This document shows positions 45,446 through 54,127 of a DNA stretch of 64,000 nt, in pieces. Each line of letters begins with the position of its first letter. Position 1 is the stretch's first letter. The notes beneath the pieces are model-generated. The model saw only the letters and a program-made list of their open reading frames with translations. It made no database searches and was not told the origin of the DNA. The translations under genes and the position numbers were made by a program. The stretch is from Myxococcales bacterium (GTDB lineage Bacteria > Myxococcota > UBA727 > JABDBI01), in contig CP060221.1 of NCBI GenBank assembly GCA_023898405.1, positions 682,001 to 746,000 on the forward strand, in the 5' to 3' direction.

Positions 45446-45610
45446 CTACAATTTTCCAAAGCGTTTTCTTGCCGAATGCTTAAGACAGCTATTGAGCAAC
45501 AACATAGTTCCTGCTGGAATCTTTTTTTTCTTGATAATACTTCTGACCATCAATAGCACTAAAACCCACACCCACAGGTCTTTAAAAAAACTTTCCACGC
45601 TGGAATACAT
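45446..45610 (-). CDS. Putative 54-residue small membrane/cationic peptide at the head of the exporter operon
   Basis: 54 codons from the ATG at 45610, with GGAG 8 bases upstream. A longer start at 45637 has only a poor site. The stop TAG is part of the ribosome site of the HlyD-like gene 9 bp downstream. The peptide has an acidic/aromatic start (MYSSVESFFKDLW), a hydrophobic helix (VWVLVLLMV), then a strongly basic tail (IIKKKKIP..., KHSARKRFGKL) with one Cys. It has no double-Gly leader. It could be a small accessory protein, a cationic peptide product, or a chance ORF. Confidence 0.4.
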   Translation of the reverse strand: MYSSVESFFKDLWVWVLVLLMVRSIIKKKKIPAGTMLLLNSCLKHSARKRFGKL

Positions 45611-45719
45611 GCTCTTTGCTCCGTCTGCAAACAACATTTATCAATATCATTTCCAGCTGAAATTTATTTTTAGCGAAATAAAATTTCAAACAAAACCGCG
45701 TTTTAAATATATAATTATT

Positions 45720-46406
45720 TCAATTAACAAATGAAGGCGATAGCTGTTGAGCGATTTGTTCTTCAGCTGCTTTTATGGCTGCATCTATCATTTTCTGGCG
45801 TTCTTTTTCTTTTAGATTTTTTTGAAATTCAGGAATTTTATTGAGCAGATAGATAACCAAATAACTTACAGCTTTACTCGTATATTTCCCAACCAAGCGC
45901 CCCACTATGGGCCCAAAAATACTTCCACCAAATTCGCTAAAAAATGTAGTTCCAATAGCAAGACCTACACTCACCCCAACATAAGTACCAAAAGTTTCTA
46001 TGCCCATACCAAGAGTTTTTCCGGCTCCTGAAGTTATTTTTTCTAATTTTTCTTCGGGAATGTTGGTAAATGCCGTAATAGCTAAAGCGGCAGCAGGTTT
46101 AGCTAAACGAGCAAATTTTCCCTCCTTCTTTTGGCTAATTGACTGAGCAAAATCGAGCGTTTGCTTAGCAGTAGTCTCATCGAGTTTTTTTACATTATTA
46201 TTAATTGAAATACCGTTGTTTACTTGATCAATCTCTATTTCAAATTCTGGTTCATCTTTTTGATTTGATTCAGCTACGGGAATCTTTGCTATATCTCCGC
46301 ATGACAACGAAGATAAAAATAAAAATGGCACAAATAAAATTTTAATAAGGGCATAGAATTTTTTACTTTTTTTTTCGTGATAAAATTTATTCTTCAAAAA
46401 AGTCAC
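45720..46406 (-). CDS. Lipoprotein-like protein with glycine-zipper membrane segment
   Basis: 228 residues from GTG at 46406, with AAGGAA upstream. The basic N-terminus and hydrophobic stretch end in the lipobox LSSLSC (Cys ~36). After an acidic linker, residues ~95-110 are Ala-rich. Residues ~130-175 are a glycine-zipper-like membrane segment (GTYVGVSVGLAIGTTFF...GGSIFGPIVGRLVG). The C-terminal helix is Lys/Glu/Gln-rich. Glycine zippers form oligomeric membrane assemblies. It lies 110 bp upstream of the small ORF and the exporter operon on the same strand, so a role with the exporter or as a toxin-like pore is conceivable but unproven. Confidence 0.6.
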   Translation of the reverse strand: MTFLKNKFYHEKKSKKFYALIKILFVPFLFLSSLSCGDIAKIPVAESNQKDEPEFEIEIDQVNNGISINNNVKKLDETTAKQTLDFAQSISQKKEGKFARLAKPAAALAITAFTNIPEEKLEKITSGAGKTLGMGIETFGTYVGVSVGLAIGTTFFSEFGGSIFGPIVGRLVGKYTSKAVSYLVIYLLNKIPEFQKNLKEKERQKMIDAAIKAAEEQIAQQLSPSFVN

Positions 46407-46548
46407 TACATTTCCTTGAAAAACTTTGGAACGCAGAATTATTTAACAAGCTTGATAGTTATTGTTTTTCAAATAATTTATACCATTAAAAACAATAATA
46501 ACTCAAACTTTAAAAAATAATTGAACAATAAAAATATCAACAAAATTG

Positions 46549-46576
46549 AGCGCGCCCGCAAATTGTGCAGGGCGCT
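46549..46576 (-). terminator. Terminator of the rpsA-rimO operon
   Basis: The GC-rich arms AGCGCGCCC (46549-46557) and GGGCGCT (46570-46576), with a 2-base bulge, are followed on the minus strand by a T-rich stretch. It lies 52 bp past the rimO stop. A second, weaker AAAACT/AGTTTT hairpin (46577-46595) sits between the two. Confidence 0.6.
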
Positions 46577-46627
46577 AAAAACTGAACATAGTTTTTAAAA
46601 ATTTTCTTGAACAGCTTATATAAAAAC

Positions 46628-47995
46628 TTACTCAATCACTTCGCCGGCCAGATCATAATCGTGAGTACCAGTTATTAAAACTTTAACCACTTGCCCAAGC
46701 TCAAGAGGCGTAAGGGATGAAATATAAACTTGACCATCGATTTCTGGCGCCTGCGACCACATGCGCCCCTTCACCAAATACTCATGTTCATCACAACGAC
46801 CTTCGACCACTACTTCTTGCTCAGTACCAAGCAGTTTTTGCAAAAGCTCAGATGAGACTTCTCTTTGAATTGACATGAGTTTATGAAAGCGTTCTTCTTT
46901 AATCTCTTCTGGAACTTGCTGAGAAAAATCAAAAGCTTGCGTGTTTTCTTCATTGGAGTATTTAAAAACTCCAAGACGCTCAAACTTATTTTCTTTAATA
47001 AATTCACAAAGCTGTAGAAAATCCTCTTCGCTTTCACCAGGAAATCCCACCATGACCGTCGTACGCAACACGAGACCAGGAATATTATCGCGCAAACTTT
47101 TCATAATGTTTGTTAAGCGCTCTTTGCTTCCACCGCGTCTCATTAAACGCAAAACATGAGCAGAGCCATGCTGAACAGGCATATCGATGTAAGGCAAAAT
47201 ATTTTTGTTCTCAAAAGCTTTAAAATATTCGTTGCTGAAGGTACGAGGGTAGGCATACATTTGGCGTACCCAACGAATCCCCGGCACCTGCGCCAATTCG
47301 TTAAGCAAAGCAGCAAGAGTTGGGCGTCCTGGAATATCAAAACCATAAGCAGTCAAATCCTGCCCAATAAGATTAAGTTCCATAACTCCCGATTGCGCCA
47401 AGGAGTGTGCTTCTCTTACCAAATCGTCGATGCTACGGCTGCGTTGTTTTCCTCTCAACTTAGGAATAATGCAAAAGGCACATTTGTTGTCGCAACCTTC
47501 AGAAATTCGCAAATAAGCAGAAAAAGATGGAGAGGTATTTATCCGTGGCAGATCAAATTTTTCAATGTAGGATAAATCACTAGAAACCATATTTTTGCTC
47601 AGCGATTTATTTCCCAGCTTTATCAACGGTGATTTATTTTGGCCTTTAGTATCCAAAGCATCAGCTACGTTAGCATAGTCCGAGGTACCAAAAAAATGAT
47701 CGACCTCAGGAATATCCTTTTCTAACTCTTTGGCATAACGCTGAGCCAAACATCCTGTCACAATCAGCTTCTTTTTTCCACCAGACTCTTCTTTGAGTTT
47801 GGCCAACTGTAAAATACCGTCAATGGATTCTTCCTTTGCTTCATTAATAAATGCACATGTATTGATCACTAACGTGTCTGCATCGTCAGCATTGGAAACT
47901 AATTCATGCCCTAAAGCTCGGGCAACACCGAGCATATGCTCGGCATCAACACGATTTTTAGGACAGCCAAGCGACGTTAAATGTACCTTTGCCAT
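46628..47995 (-). CDS. rimO: Ribosomal protein S12 methylthiotransferase (radical SAM)
   Basis: 455 residues. It methylthiolates an Asp of ribosomal protein S12. The N-terminal UPF0004 domain (LTSLGCPKNRVDAEHML, with further Cys at ~46 and ~80) binds the auxiliary 4Fe-4S cluster. The radical-SAM motif CxxxCxxC is at 'SEGCDNKCAFCIIPKLRGKQRSR'. The RMRRGGSKE segment and a C-terminal TRAM domain (~385-450) complete it. The start LTSLGCPKN and length favour RimO over MiaB. It is 5 bp behind rpsA, so a ribosomal-modification operon is likely. Confidence 0.93.
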   Translation of the reverse strand: MAKVHLTSLGCPKNRVDAEHMLGVARALGHELVSNADDADTLVINTCAFINEAKEESIDGILQLAKLKEESGGKKKLIVTGCLAQRYAKELEKDIPEVDHFFGTSDYANVADALDTKGQNKSPLIKLGNKSLSKNMVSSDLSYIEKFDLPRINTSPSFSAYLRISEGCDNKCAFCIIPKLRGKQRSRSIDDLVREAHSLAQSGVMELNLIGQDLTAYGFDIPGRPTLAALLNELAQVPGIRWVRQMYAYPRTFSNEYFKAFENKNILPYIDMPVQHGSAHVLRLMRRGGSKERLTNIMKSLRDNIPGLVLRTTVMVGFPGESEEDFLQLCEFIKENKFERLGVFKYSNEENTQAFDFSQQVPEEIKEERFHKLMSIQREVSSELLQKLLGTEQEVVVEGRCDEHEYLVKGRMWSQAPEIDGQVYISSLTPLELGQVVKVLITGTHDYDLAGEVIE

Positions 47996-48000
47996 GGTCC

Positions 48001-49821
48001 TTATTTTTTACCTTTATTGAGATCTATTTTTTTGAATGCATCGCCCAACGTAGTACGGGCGTTACCATTACTTTGCTCATTTAAATATGATTCATATGCT
48101 TGCTTGGTTTCAGATTCCACCGCTGCTTTTTGACTCAAGCTCACTCGTTGCCGAGCAACGTCGAGATTAGTCACCACAACTTCAATGGTATCACCCACAC
48201 GAGCATTGAGTTTGCTTTGTTCATCATTGCTATCAGCCAACTCACGCCAAGGACAAAATCCTACCAAATCATTATCAAGCTGACATTCAAGGCCAGCCCG
48301 CGAAACCTTAATCACTTTTACTTTATGAACGCTTCCACGCTTAAAGGTTGTTTTCCACTGTCCCCAAGGATCTCCGCTGAGACGTTTTATAGAGCACGAA
48401 ATACGTTGACGGTTGGCATCGTAACCAAGCACAGCAACCTCAATTTCCTGACCGATGGAGTATATTTTCTCCAAGGGTTCATCGCTTCGACACCAAGAAA
48501 TTTCACTGCGAGGAACCAACCCCTGGCTTTCTTCATCTAGTTCTACAAAAATACCAAAATCGCGAATGCTTGCAACCTTAGTTTTGATCACACTGCCGAC
48601 AGGAAACTGTGACGACAACCGTTCAACTGGGCTAAGCTCAAGAGCTTTGGTTGACAGTGAAATACGTCTTGCTGTTTTATCAACATGGAGTACCGCTGCT
48701 TTGACTACATCGCCGATCTTAAAACGTTGTGATGGATGCTTAATACGATTCCATGAAATTTCACCAAGGTGAATAAGGCCTTCAACTCCATCCTGAAGCT
48801 TAACAAAGGCTCCAAATTCAGCAAAGGCGATAACTGTTCCTTCAACTTCCGTTCCTGGCTTATAGAGTTTTTCGATGTGCTGCCACGGATCGACATTGAG
48901 CTCTTTGAGGCTCAATTTTACCCGCTTTGCCTCTTCATCAATCTCAATAATTTGTGCCGAAATCTCTTTACCAACGGGCACTATTCTGGACAATCGGGGC
49001 TTTTTATCCCAGGAAATATCACTGATGTGCAAGAAACCATCTACGGGGCCCAGATTCACAAAAGCTCCATAGGGCATGTGCGCAGTAACAGTGCCTGTCA
49101 CCTTATCACCAACTTTGTGACTAACAAAAAATGACTCCACTTCTTTTTTGCGATTTTGAGCCAACAATTCCCGCCGAGAAACAACAATATTACCCCTTGA
49201 TAGATCAAGCTCACTAATTTGTACTGAAATAAGATGATCTTCTGTTTCTAGAAGGCCTCCGTTTCTTTTTAGGGAAGTGCGACCAAGAGGCAAAAATGCT
49301 CTAAGCCCTAAGCCTTCTTCTGCCTCTTCTCGGCTATTAGCAAAAAGAGCTACTGAATAGCCTCCCTTGATGGCTCCTATAACATAGCCATTAACGCTCT
49401 CGCGCTTTTCCTGAGCTTCTCGAGCCTTAACCAATAAGTCCAGTTCTACTGCTCTTACTTGACTGCCCGAAATGGGATACTCCCCAACCGGAATATTATC
49501 ATCCAAATAAATTCTTATATTTTGCCCTTCGCTCAAATCAGATTTTTTTATAAGCTCAGTATCAGGGACAAAAACCTTTATTTCACCACCATCAGGGCTA
49601 GGAAGGCCCACTAACACTCCGTCCTCTTTAAGTGAAACAACTTTTCCCTCATGGACACTGTTCCAAAAAGGATGTGGTTCCACCGCCTTGAGCTCTTCTT
49701 CACCATAAACGACGCTCGGACGTGGGCCTTTTTTGCTTCCCTTACGTCGGTTTTTTTTCACAGGCACACTGCCTGATTGATTATTTTCGCTTGCCACTTC
49801 TTTATTCAATTCGGTACTCAT
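48001..49821 (-). CDS. rpsA: 30S ribosomal protein S1 (six S1 domains)
   Basis: 606 residues. It binds mRNA and helps docking on the 30S subunit. Six S1/OB repeats are seen, starting near residues 55, 140, 235, 325, 410 and 500. The central ones are canonical, for example 'VGDKVTGTVTAHMPYGAFVNLGPVDGFLHISDISW' and 'PGTEVEGTVIAFAEFGAFVKLQDGVEGLIHLGEISW'. A basic N-terminal extension (KKNRRKGSKKGPRP) and a charged C-tail flank them. AGGAT precedes the ATG at 49821. It is first gene of rpsA-rimO. Confidence 0.92.
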   Translation of the reverse strand: MSTELNKEVASENNQSGSVPVKKNRRKGSKKGPRPSVVYGEEELKAVEPHPFWNSVHEGKVVSLKEDGVLVGLPSPDGGEIKVFVPDTELIKKSDLSEGQNIRIYLDDNIPVGEYPISGSQVRAVELDLLVKAREAQEKRESVNGYVIGAIKGGYSVALFANSREEAEEGLGLRAFLPLGRTSLKRNGGLLETEDHLISVQISELDLSRGNIVVSRRELLAQNRKKEVESFFVSHKVGDKVTGTVTAHMPYGAFVNLGPVDGFLHISDISWDKKPRLSRIVPVGKEISAQIIEIDEEAKRVKLSLKELNVDPWQHIEKLYKPGTEVEGTVIAFAEFGAFVKLQDGVEGLIHLGEISWNRIKHPSQRFKIGDVVKAAVLHVDKTARRISLSTKALELSPVERLSSQFPVGSVIKTKVASIRDFGIFVELDEESQGLVPRSEISWCRSDEPLEKIYSIGQEIEVAVLGYDANRQRISCSIKRLSGDPWGQWKTTFKRGSVHKVKVIKVSRAGLECQLDNDLVGFCPWRELADSNDEQSKLNARVGDTIEVVVTNLDVARQRVSLSQKAAVESETKQAYESYLNEQSNGNARTTLGDAFKKIDLNKGKK

Positions 49822-50141
49822 CAGGTATATCCTACCTTCTTCATTAATTGCCTAATTGCCCACACAAAGCATTAAGCCTTTATCACAGATTTAATCACAT
49901 GTCCCTAATCATGTACATGCGAGCGCAGACTAAACCACCTCAAACAAAAACGCTAGATGGCATCTTATATAAGCATGCGGTCAGCCTTATTGCCAACTTG
50001 CCTACAAAGAGCCATGTTAAAAGGCAATAACTTCTGAAAGCATAAAAACTAAACTCGTTATTTTTTTTATTTATTCTTTTTTTCATTTAGCTAAATGCTT
50101 AACGAAAAAACTATTGTCAAAGATAAAGAAGGATACACATT
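49822..50141. other. Divergent intergenic region between rpsA and queD
   Basis: 320 bp with no convincing gene. It must carry the leftward rpsA and rightward queD promoters. ATTGCC (49989-49994) and GGCAAT can form a loose stem around 30 bases. The 50060-50100 part is T/A-rich (TTTTTTTATTTATTC), with promoter-like composition. A 60-codon ORF here has no ribosome site and was not kept. Confidence 0.4.
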
Positions 50142-50516
50142 GTGGCTATAACTGCTGAAATAGAAAAACAATTTCGTTTTGAGGCTGCTCATTTTCTGCC
50201 TGAAGTACCAAAAGATCATCAGTGTCATAATATTCATGGCCACAGCTACCGACTCACGATTCGAGTAGTGGGGACCGTAGACGAAAATCTTGGCTGGGTA
50301 ATGGACTTGGCAGAACTAAATAAGGCTTTCGCTCCCTTAGCAAAACTCCTTGATCACTCATTGCTGAACAATATTGAGGGATTACAAAATCCCACAAGCG
50401 AAATGGTAGCGCTCTGGATTTTTCGCAAACTAGAACCAACTCTCCCCTTAATTTCATCGGTCACTTTGGAAGCTACTAACCGTGTTGCGGTAACAATTAA
50501 AAAAGAAAATATTTAA
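50142..50516 (+). CDS. queD: 6-carboxy-5,6,7,8-tetrahydropterin synthase / PTPS family
   Basis: 124 residues from GTG at 50142, with GAAGGAT upstream. It converts dihydroneopterin triphosphate to carboxytetrahydropterin for queuosine. Zinc ligands H17, H32 and H34 (FEAAHFLP, NIHGHSY) and the catalytic C28 are in the QueD arrangement. 'DHSLLNNIEGLQNPTSEMVALWIFRKL' is the family C-terminal half. No other queuosine genes are adjacent. Given the phhA gene in this window, a role in making its tetrahydropterin cofactor is an alternative. Confidence 0.88.
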   Translation: MAITAEIEKQFRFEAAHFLPEVPKDHQCHNIHGHSYRLTIRVVGTVDENLGWVMDLAELNKAFAPLAKLLDHSLLNNIEGLQNPTSEMVALWIFRKLEPTLPLISSVTLEATNRVAVTIKKENI

Positions 50517-50581
50517 AACATAAACTTTAAAACCAGCAATACTATATACTATAAATCGCAAAAAAATGAGAAGCACTAAAA

Positions 50582-51238
50582 ATGAGTTACTACAATAGAA
50601 AATTTTTAGGCTACATTTTGGCATGTTTGCTTTCAACAACTTTCATGCTGAGCTCATGCAAGACAGTCAACAGCCTGGCTGTGGCGCACTCTTTTGCGCT
50701 CAAAATAAAAAAACTTAGCAGCGAAGATCGTTCCTTAATCACAAAAATCGCTCAGCGCTCGATTGGAAAACACTCCATTACAACGCCTAAGCGATCTTTC
50801 AGAGCTGATTGCTCTGGAACCATAAGAGGAATTTTCTTTAAAGCTCAGATCCCCTTGGGCGGAATACTCAAAACAAAATCTGACAACGATGTTAAAGCCA
50901 TTTACCGTTTTGTGCGCAAGTACGGAGAAATTATCAAAAATAATCCTCAACCTGGCGATTTAGTTTTTTTTCACAATACCTACGATCGAAGCAGAAATGG
51001 ACATATGAATGATGCGCTTACTCATATTGGAATTGTAGAAAAAGTTGAAGGAACTCTCGTTCATTTTATTCACCATCTAGGCCGTTCAATCATACGATCG
51101 CGCCTTGACCTTTCAAAACCAAAAATGACTATTGATCCTACGACTCAAGAAAGAATAAATCATATATTACGTAGAGCCCAGGGTACTTATCCTCCATTTA
51201 CGGCTGCTCAACTTTTTGCCGGATTTGGCAGACTCTAA
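50582..51238 (+). CDS. NlpC/P60-like lipoprotein, putative cell-wall hydrolase
   Basis: 218 residues with lipobox LSSC (Cys26). The catalytic domain has C77 in FRADCSGTIR, 'QPGDLVFFHNTY' and H148 in ALTHIGIVEK. This is the Cys-His layout of NlpC/P60 or CHAP peptidases that cut peptidoglycan cross-bridges. A third polar residue may be in FIHHLGRS. GAGAAG precedes the ATG. It is followed 14 bp later by a SpoU-type methyltransferase gene, with which it may be co-transcribed. Confidence 0.8.
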   Translation: MSYYNRKFLGYILACLLSTTFMLSSCKTVNSLAVAHSFALKIKKLSSEDRSLITKIAQRSIGKHSITTPKRSFRADCSGTIRGIFFKAQIPLGGILKTKSDNDVKAIYRFVRKYGEIIKNNPQPGDLVFFHNTYDRSRNGHMNDALTHIGIVEKVEGTLVHFIHHLGRSIIRSRLDLSKPKMTIDPTTQERINHILRRAQGTYPPFTAAQLFAGFGRL

Positions 51239-51252
51239 ACAGGAATCGCTTA

Positions 51253-51990
51253 ATGTCGGAAAAGACTATCAAAAGTAAAACAAACCCAATCATAAAAAAA
51301 TGGGTACGACTCAGAAGCAAACGAGAAGAACGACTAAAAGAAAATGCCGCAATCGTTATAGGCAGCCATGTCATTCGTGAATTGATAAGTGTCCTCTCCC
51401 CCAGACTGATCATAATAAGAGAAAATGCCCCTATTCCAAAAGATGCTCCTTGGACCAGAGCCAGTGATGAAATCATCCAAAAGATATGTGCACTTCCTAT
51501 GCTGCCAGATTGGATTGCCGAATTTCCTCTTCCACAAAACTCTTCTTTCGATAAATGCCAACGCCTTCTTATTCTTGACCAGGTGAAAGACCCTGGAAAC
51601 CTTGGAACAATTTTAAGAACGTCGCTTGCATTTGGCTGGCATCATATTTTTTTATTAAACCAAAGCGCCGATCCTTTTGCCCCTAAAGCCCTACAAGCCT
51701 CAAAAGGCGCGTGTTTCCGCCTTAATATCAAGATTGGCACTATAGATGATCTCAAAAAGATAATTGCGCAAAATTCCCTCAATGTTTACATCGCTGATCT
51801 TAAGGGAGCACCTCCGAAAACTTCTAACACTATAAAGCCTCTAGCTCTTGTACTAGGCTCTGAAGTAAAAGGTATCAGCGAACAAATGTATCAACTTGGC
51901 CATAAAGTTTCGCTCCCTATGACCCAAGAGAGTGAATCACTCAACGTAGCTATTGCGGGGGCCATCTTAATGTATCTGTGGCGAGCTTAA
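51253..51990 (+). CDS. TrmH/SpoU-family RNA 2'-O-methyltransferase
   Basis: 245 residues. It methylates ribose 2'-OH of an rRNA or tRNA. An N-terminal substrate-binding domain (~1-85) precedes the SPOUT knot. Motif 1 is LDQVKDPGNLGTILRTSLAFG, motif 2 VLGSEVKGISE and motif 3 SLPMTQESESLNVAIAGAILMY. Together they resemble RlmB/TrmH, but the target base cannot be told. AGGA precedes the ATG. It converges with the HhH gene, with a 5-bp gap. Confidence 0.9.
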   Translation: MSEKTIKSKTNPIIKKWVRLRSKREERLKENAAIVIGSHVIRELISVLSPRLIIIRENAPIPKDAPWTRASDEIIQKICALPMLPDWIAEFPLPQNSSFDKCQRLLILDQVKDPGNLGTILRTSLAFGWHHIFLLNQSADPFAPKALQASKGACFRLNIKIGTIDDLKKIIAQNSLNVYIADLKGAPPKTSNTIKPLALVLGSEVKGISEQMYQLGHKVSLPMTQESESLNVAIAGAILMYLWRA

Positions 51991-51995
51991 AAAAT

Positions 51996-52346
51996 TTATG
52001 GTTCAAAGAAAGGATCAAGTTTTGCCAAAGTCTTGACTCCTATCCCTTTTATTTTCATTAATTCTTTTATTTTGACTTTCTTTTTACTTTTGATCATTTT
52101 GACAATGAGCCTTGCTTTTCTAACGGAAACTCCATTTATCAGAGCGAAATCGCTTACTGATGCCTGATGAAGTTTAATTTTTTTTTCACATACATGCGAA
52201 TAACTTGTTAACCAAAAGTCTTTAGACTCATGCAAACATAGATCCTTGGCCATGTGCTTTGGCAGCAAAAGCTTGGGAAAAAATATATTAGCGGTACTGA
52301 GCACGGCAAAAACAACAAATATCAAACAATCAAATAATCGCATCAT
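51996..52346 (-). CDS. ComEA-like helix-hairpin-helix protein with membrane anchor
   Basis: 116 residues. An N-terminal hydrophobic helix (~5-24) anchors it or acts as a signal. The C-terminal ~60 residues hold two hairpin-helix-type motifs: 'IKLHQASVSDFALINGVSVRKARLIVKM' and 'IKELMKIKGIGVKTLAKLDPFF', like the DNA-binding domain of ComEA. It may bind DNA in the periplasm during uptake. No other competence gene is adjacent. It is divergent from hutH by 18 bp. Confidence 0.72.
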   Translation of the reverse strand: MMRLFDCLIFVVFAVLSTANIFFPKLLLPKHMAKDLCLHESKDFWLTSYSHVCEKKIKLHQASVSDFALINGVSVRKARLIVKMIKSKKKVKIKELMKIKGIGVKTLAKLDPFFEP

Positions 52347-52364
52347 AACCTCATAGGTGTTGAC

Positions 52365-53897
52365 ATGTTTACCCTAGGATCTCAGAGATTAAATCAGCAA
52401 AACATCAAAAGCATCGTCTACAATGACGAGCTGGTTACTATTGATAGTGAAAATCACAGGCGCCTTGCCGCTTTGTACGAAAAAGTAAAAACTGCAGCCA
52501 TAAGCGAAAAAGCCTACTACGGCATCAACACTGGTTTTGGTGCACTTGCTGAACAAAAAATCTCGCAAGAAGATCAAAATTTGCTGCAAAAAAATATAAT
52601 TCTATCTCACGCCGTAGGAGTTGGCGAAGCGCTTGATTTTGCCACCGCAAAGGCCATGACCCTCCTTAGACTCAATACGTTGATCCAGGGGTTTAGTGGA
52701 GCGAGCCCCCAACTCATCCACAATTTAATGACGCTTATCAACGCGAATATTGCACCATTGGTACCTCACAAAGGGAGTGTAGGGGCAAGTGGAGATCTTG
52801 CACCACTTGCCCACCTCGGGCTACTGTTGCTGGGCTTAGGAAACTGCTACGACCGGCGCATTATGAGCAAGAGTGAAAGTGCTCTAAAAAGGTGCGGACT
52901 CAACCCTCTTGAGCTTGGCATCAGAGATGGGCTCGCGCTCATAAATGGCACCCAAGCCATGGCAGCAAGCGCTATAATCTCGCTCATAGAGTGCGATAAA
53001 TTGGCTTTGTTATCTGATATAACTGGTGCATGCACACTTGAAGCTCTTAGTGGTCATAAAACACCTTTTGATAAACGCATTCATGAGCTTAAGCCGCATT
53101 ACGGGCAACAAATAACTGCATCTAACATGAGAACGGCTTTAGAAGGAAGCTTTGTTCAAAAACACATTAAAAACCCACTCACACAAGATCCCTATTCTCT
53201 GCGCTGCATTCCCCAGGTTCACGGAGCGAGCAAAGATGTAATAAGACATGTCCAAGAAATTGTTGAACGCGAACTTAATGCGGTTACTGACAATCCACTG
53301 ATATTCCATGATGAAACAAAGGATGAGCTTTCAATTCTAAGTGGCGGAAATTTTCATGGACAGTCTCTAGCTCTTGCTCTTGATTACTTGGCCTTGGCAA
53401 TGGCTGAGCTTGCAAATATATCTGAACGACGTATCGAACTCTTGCTTAACGACAAACATTCCAATGGATTGCCCGCTTTTTTGACCCCTAAGAGCGGACT
53501 CAACAGCGGCTACATGATGTTGCATGTTACAGCAACTTCCTTAGTAAATGAAAATAAGATTCTCTGTCACCCCGCCAGTGTTGACAGCATTCCAACCTCA
53601 GCTAACCGCGAAGATCACGTCTCAATGGGTATGACAAGTGCTAATAAACTCAGAAAGGTTATAAAAAACACTTTAACGGTATTGGCCATTGAGCTTACGG
53701 CCTCTCATCAAGCACTAGGACTCCGTCCACCTTGCACATTTGGTCAAGGCGTTCAACGTCTGCACGATGAGTTGAGTAAAATTGTGCCGCTGAGAACGTG
53801 CGATACTCTCTATATAGACGACCTATCTATTATTTTAGAGTTTACACAATCATCTCAATTTTCAATTTTAATAAACTATATTTTCAACAAAAAATAG
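52365..53897 (+). CDS. hutH: Histidine ammonia-lyase family (MIO) enzyme
   Basis: 510 residues, the HutH length. It deaminates histidine to urocanate. The MIO cofactor forms from A141-S142-G143 in GSVGASGDLAPLAH. Tyr52 in YYGINTGFG is catalytic. Ser81-His82 in LSHAVGVG is the pattern of histidine lyases, whereas tyrosine lyases have His-Leu and phenylalanine lyases Phe-Leu. 'NREDHVSMG' with Glu also fits HAL. An aromatic ammonia lyase cannot be fully excluded. No other hut genes are in the window. AGGTG precedes the ATG. Confidence 0.88.
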   Translation: MFTLGSQRLNQQNIKSIVYNDELVTIDSENHRRLAALYEKVKTAAISEKAYYGINTGFGALAEQKISQEDQNLLQKNIILSHAVGVGEALDFATAKAMTLLRLNTLIQGFSGASPQLIHNLMTLINANIAPLVPHKGSVGASGDLAPLAHLGLLLLGLGNCYDRRIMSKSESALKRCGLNPLELGIRDGLALINGTQAMAASAIISLIECDKLALLSDITGACTLEALSGHKTPFDKRIHELKPHYGQQITASNMRTALEGSFVQKHIKNPLTQDPYSLRCIPQVHGASKDVIRHVQEIVERELNAVTDNPLIFHDETKDELSILSGGNFHGQSLALALDYLALAMAELANISERRIELLLNDKHSNGLPAFLTPKSGLNSGYMMLHVTATSLVNENKILCHPASVDSIPTSANREDHVSMGMTSANKLRKVIKNTLTVLAIELTASHQALGLRPPCTFGQGVQRLHDELSKIVPLRTCDTLYIDDLSIILEFTQSSQFSILINYIFNKK

Positions 53898-53916
53898 CAA
53901 AATAAAAGCTATTTTG
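53892..53916. terminator. Bidirectional terminator between hutH and infA
   Basis: AAAATAGC (53892-53899) pairs with GCTATTTT (53909-53916) over a 9-base AT loop. Both genes end inside the stem, so their stop codons are part of the structure. T runs follow on both strands. Confidence 0.65.
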
Positions 53917-54127
53917 TTCTAAATATAACCCTACCCTTACCGAGATCATAGGGAGATAAAGCAACCCTTACTTTATCATTAAGCACTATCCTAATAAAAT
54001 GCTTCCTCATCTTCCCGGAAGTATAAGCTAAAACGACATGACCATTTTCAAGCTTCACTCTAAAATGCCCATTGGGTAAAACCTCCACCACCGTACCGTC
54101 AACTTCAATATTATCTGTGTTTGCCAT
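53909..54127 (-). CDS. infA: Translation initiation factor IF-1
   Basis: 72 residues, the exact family length. It binds the 30S A site during initiation. It has the OB-fold sequence IEVDGTVVEVLPNGHFRVKLENGHVVLAYTSGKMRKHFIRIVLNDKVRVALSPYDLGKGRVIFR. A near-perfect GGAGG lies 4 bases before the ATG. It is not in a ribosomal protein cluster here. A 600-bp non-coding region lies upstream. Confidence 0.97.
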   Translation of the reverse strand: MANTDNIEVDGTVVEVLPNGHFRVKLENGHVVLAYTSGKMRKHFIRIVLNDKVRVALSPYDLGKGRVIFRTK

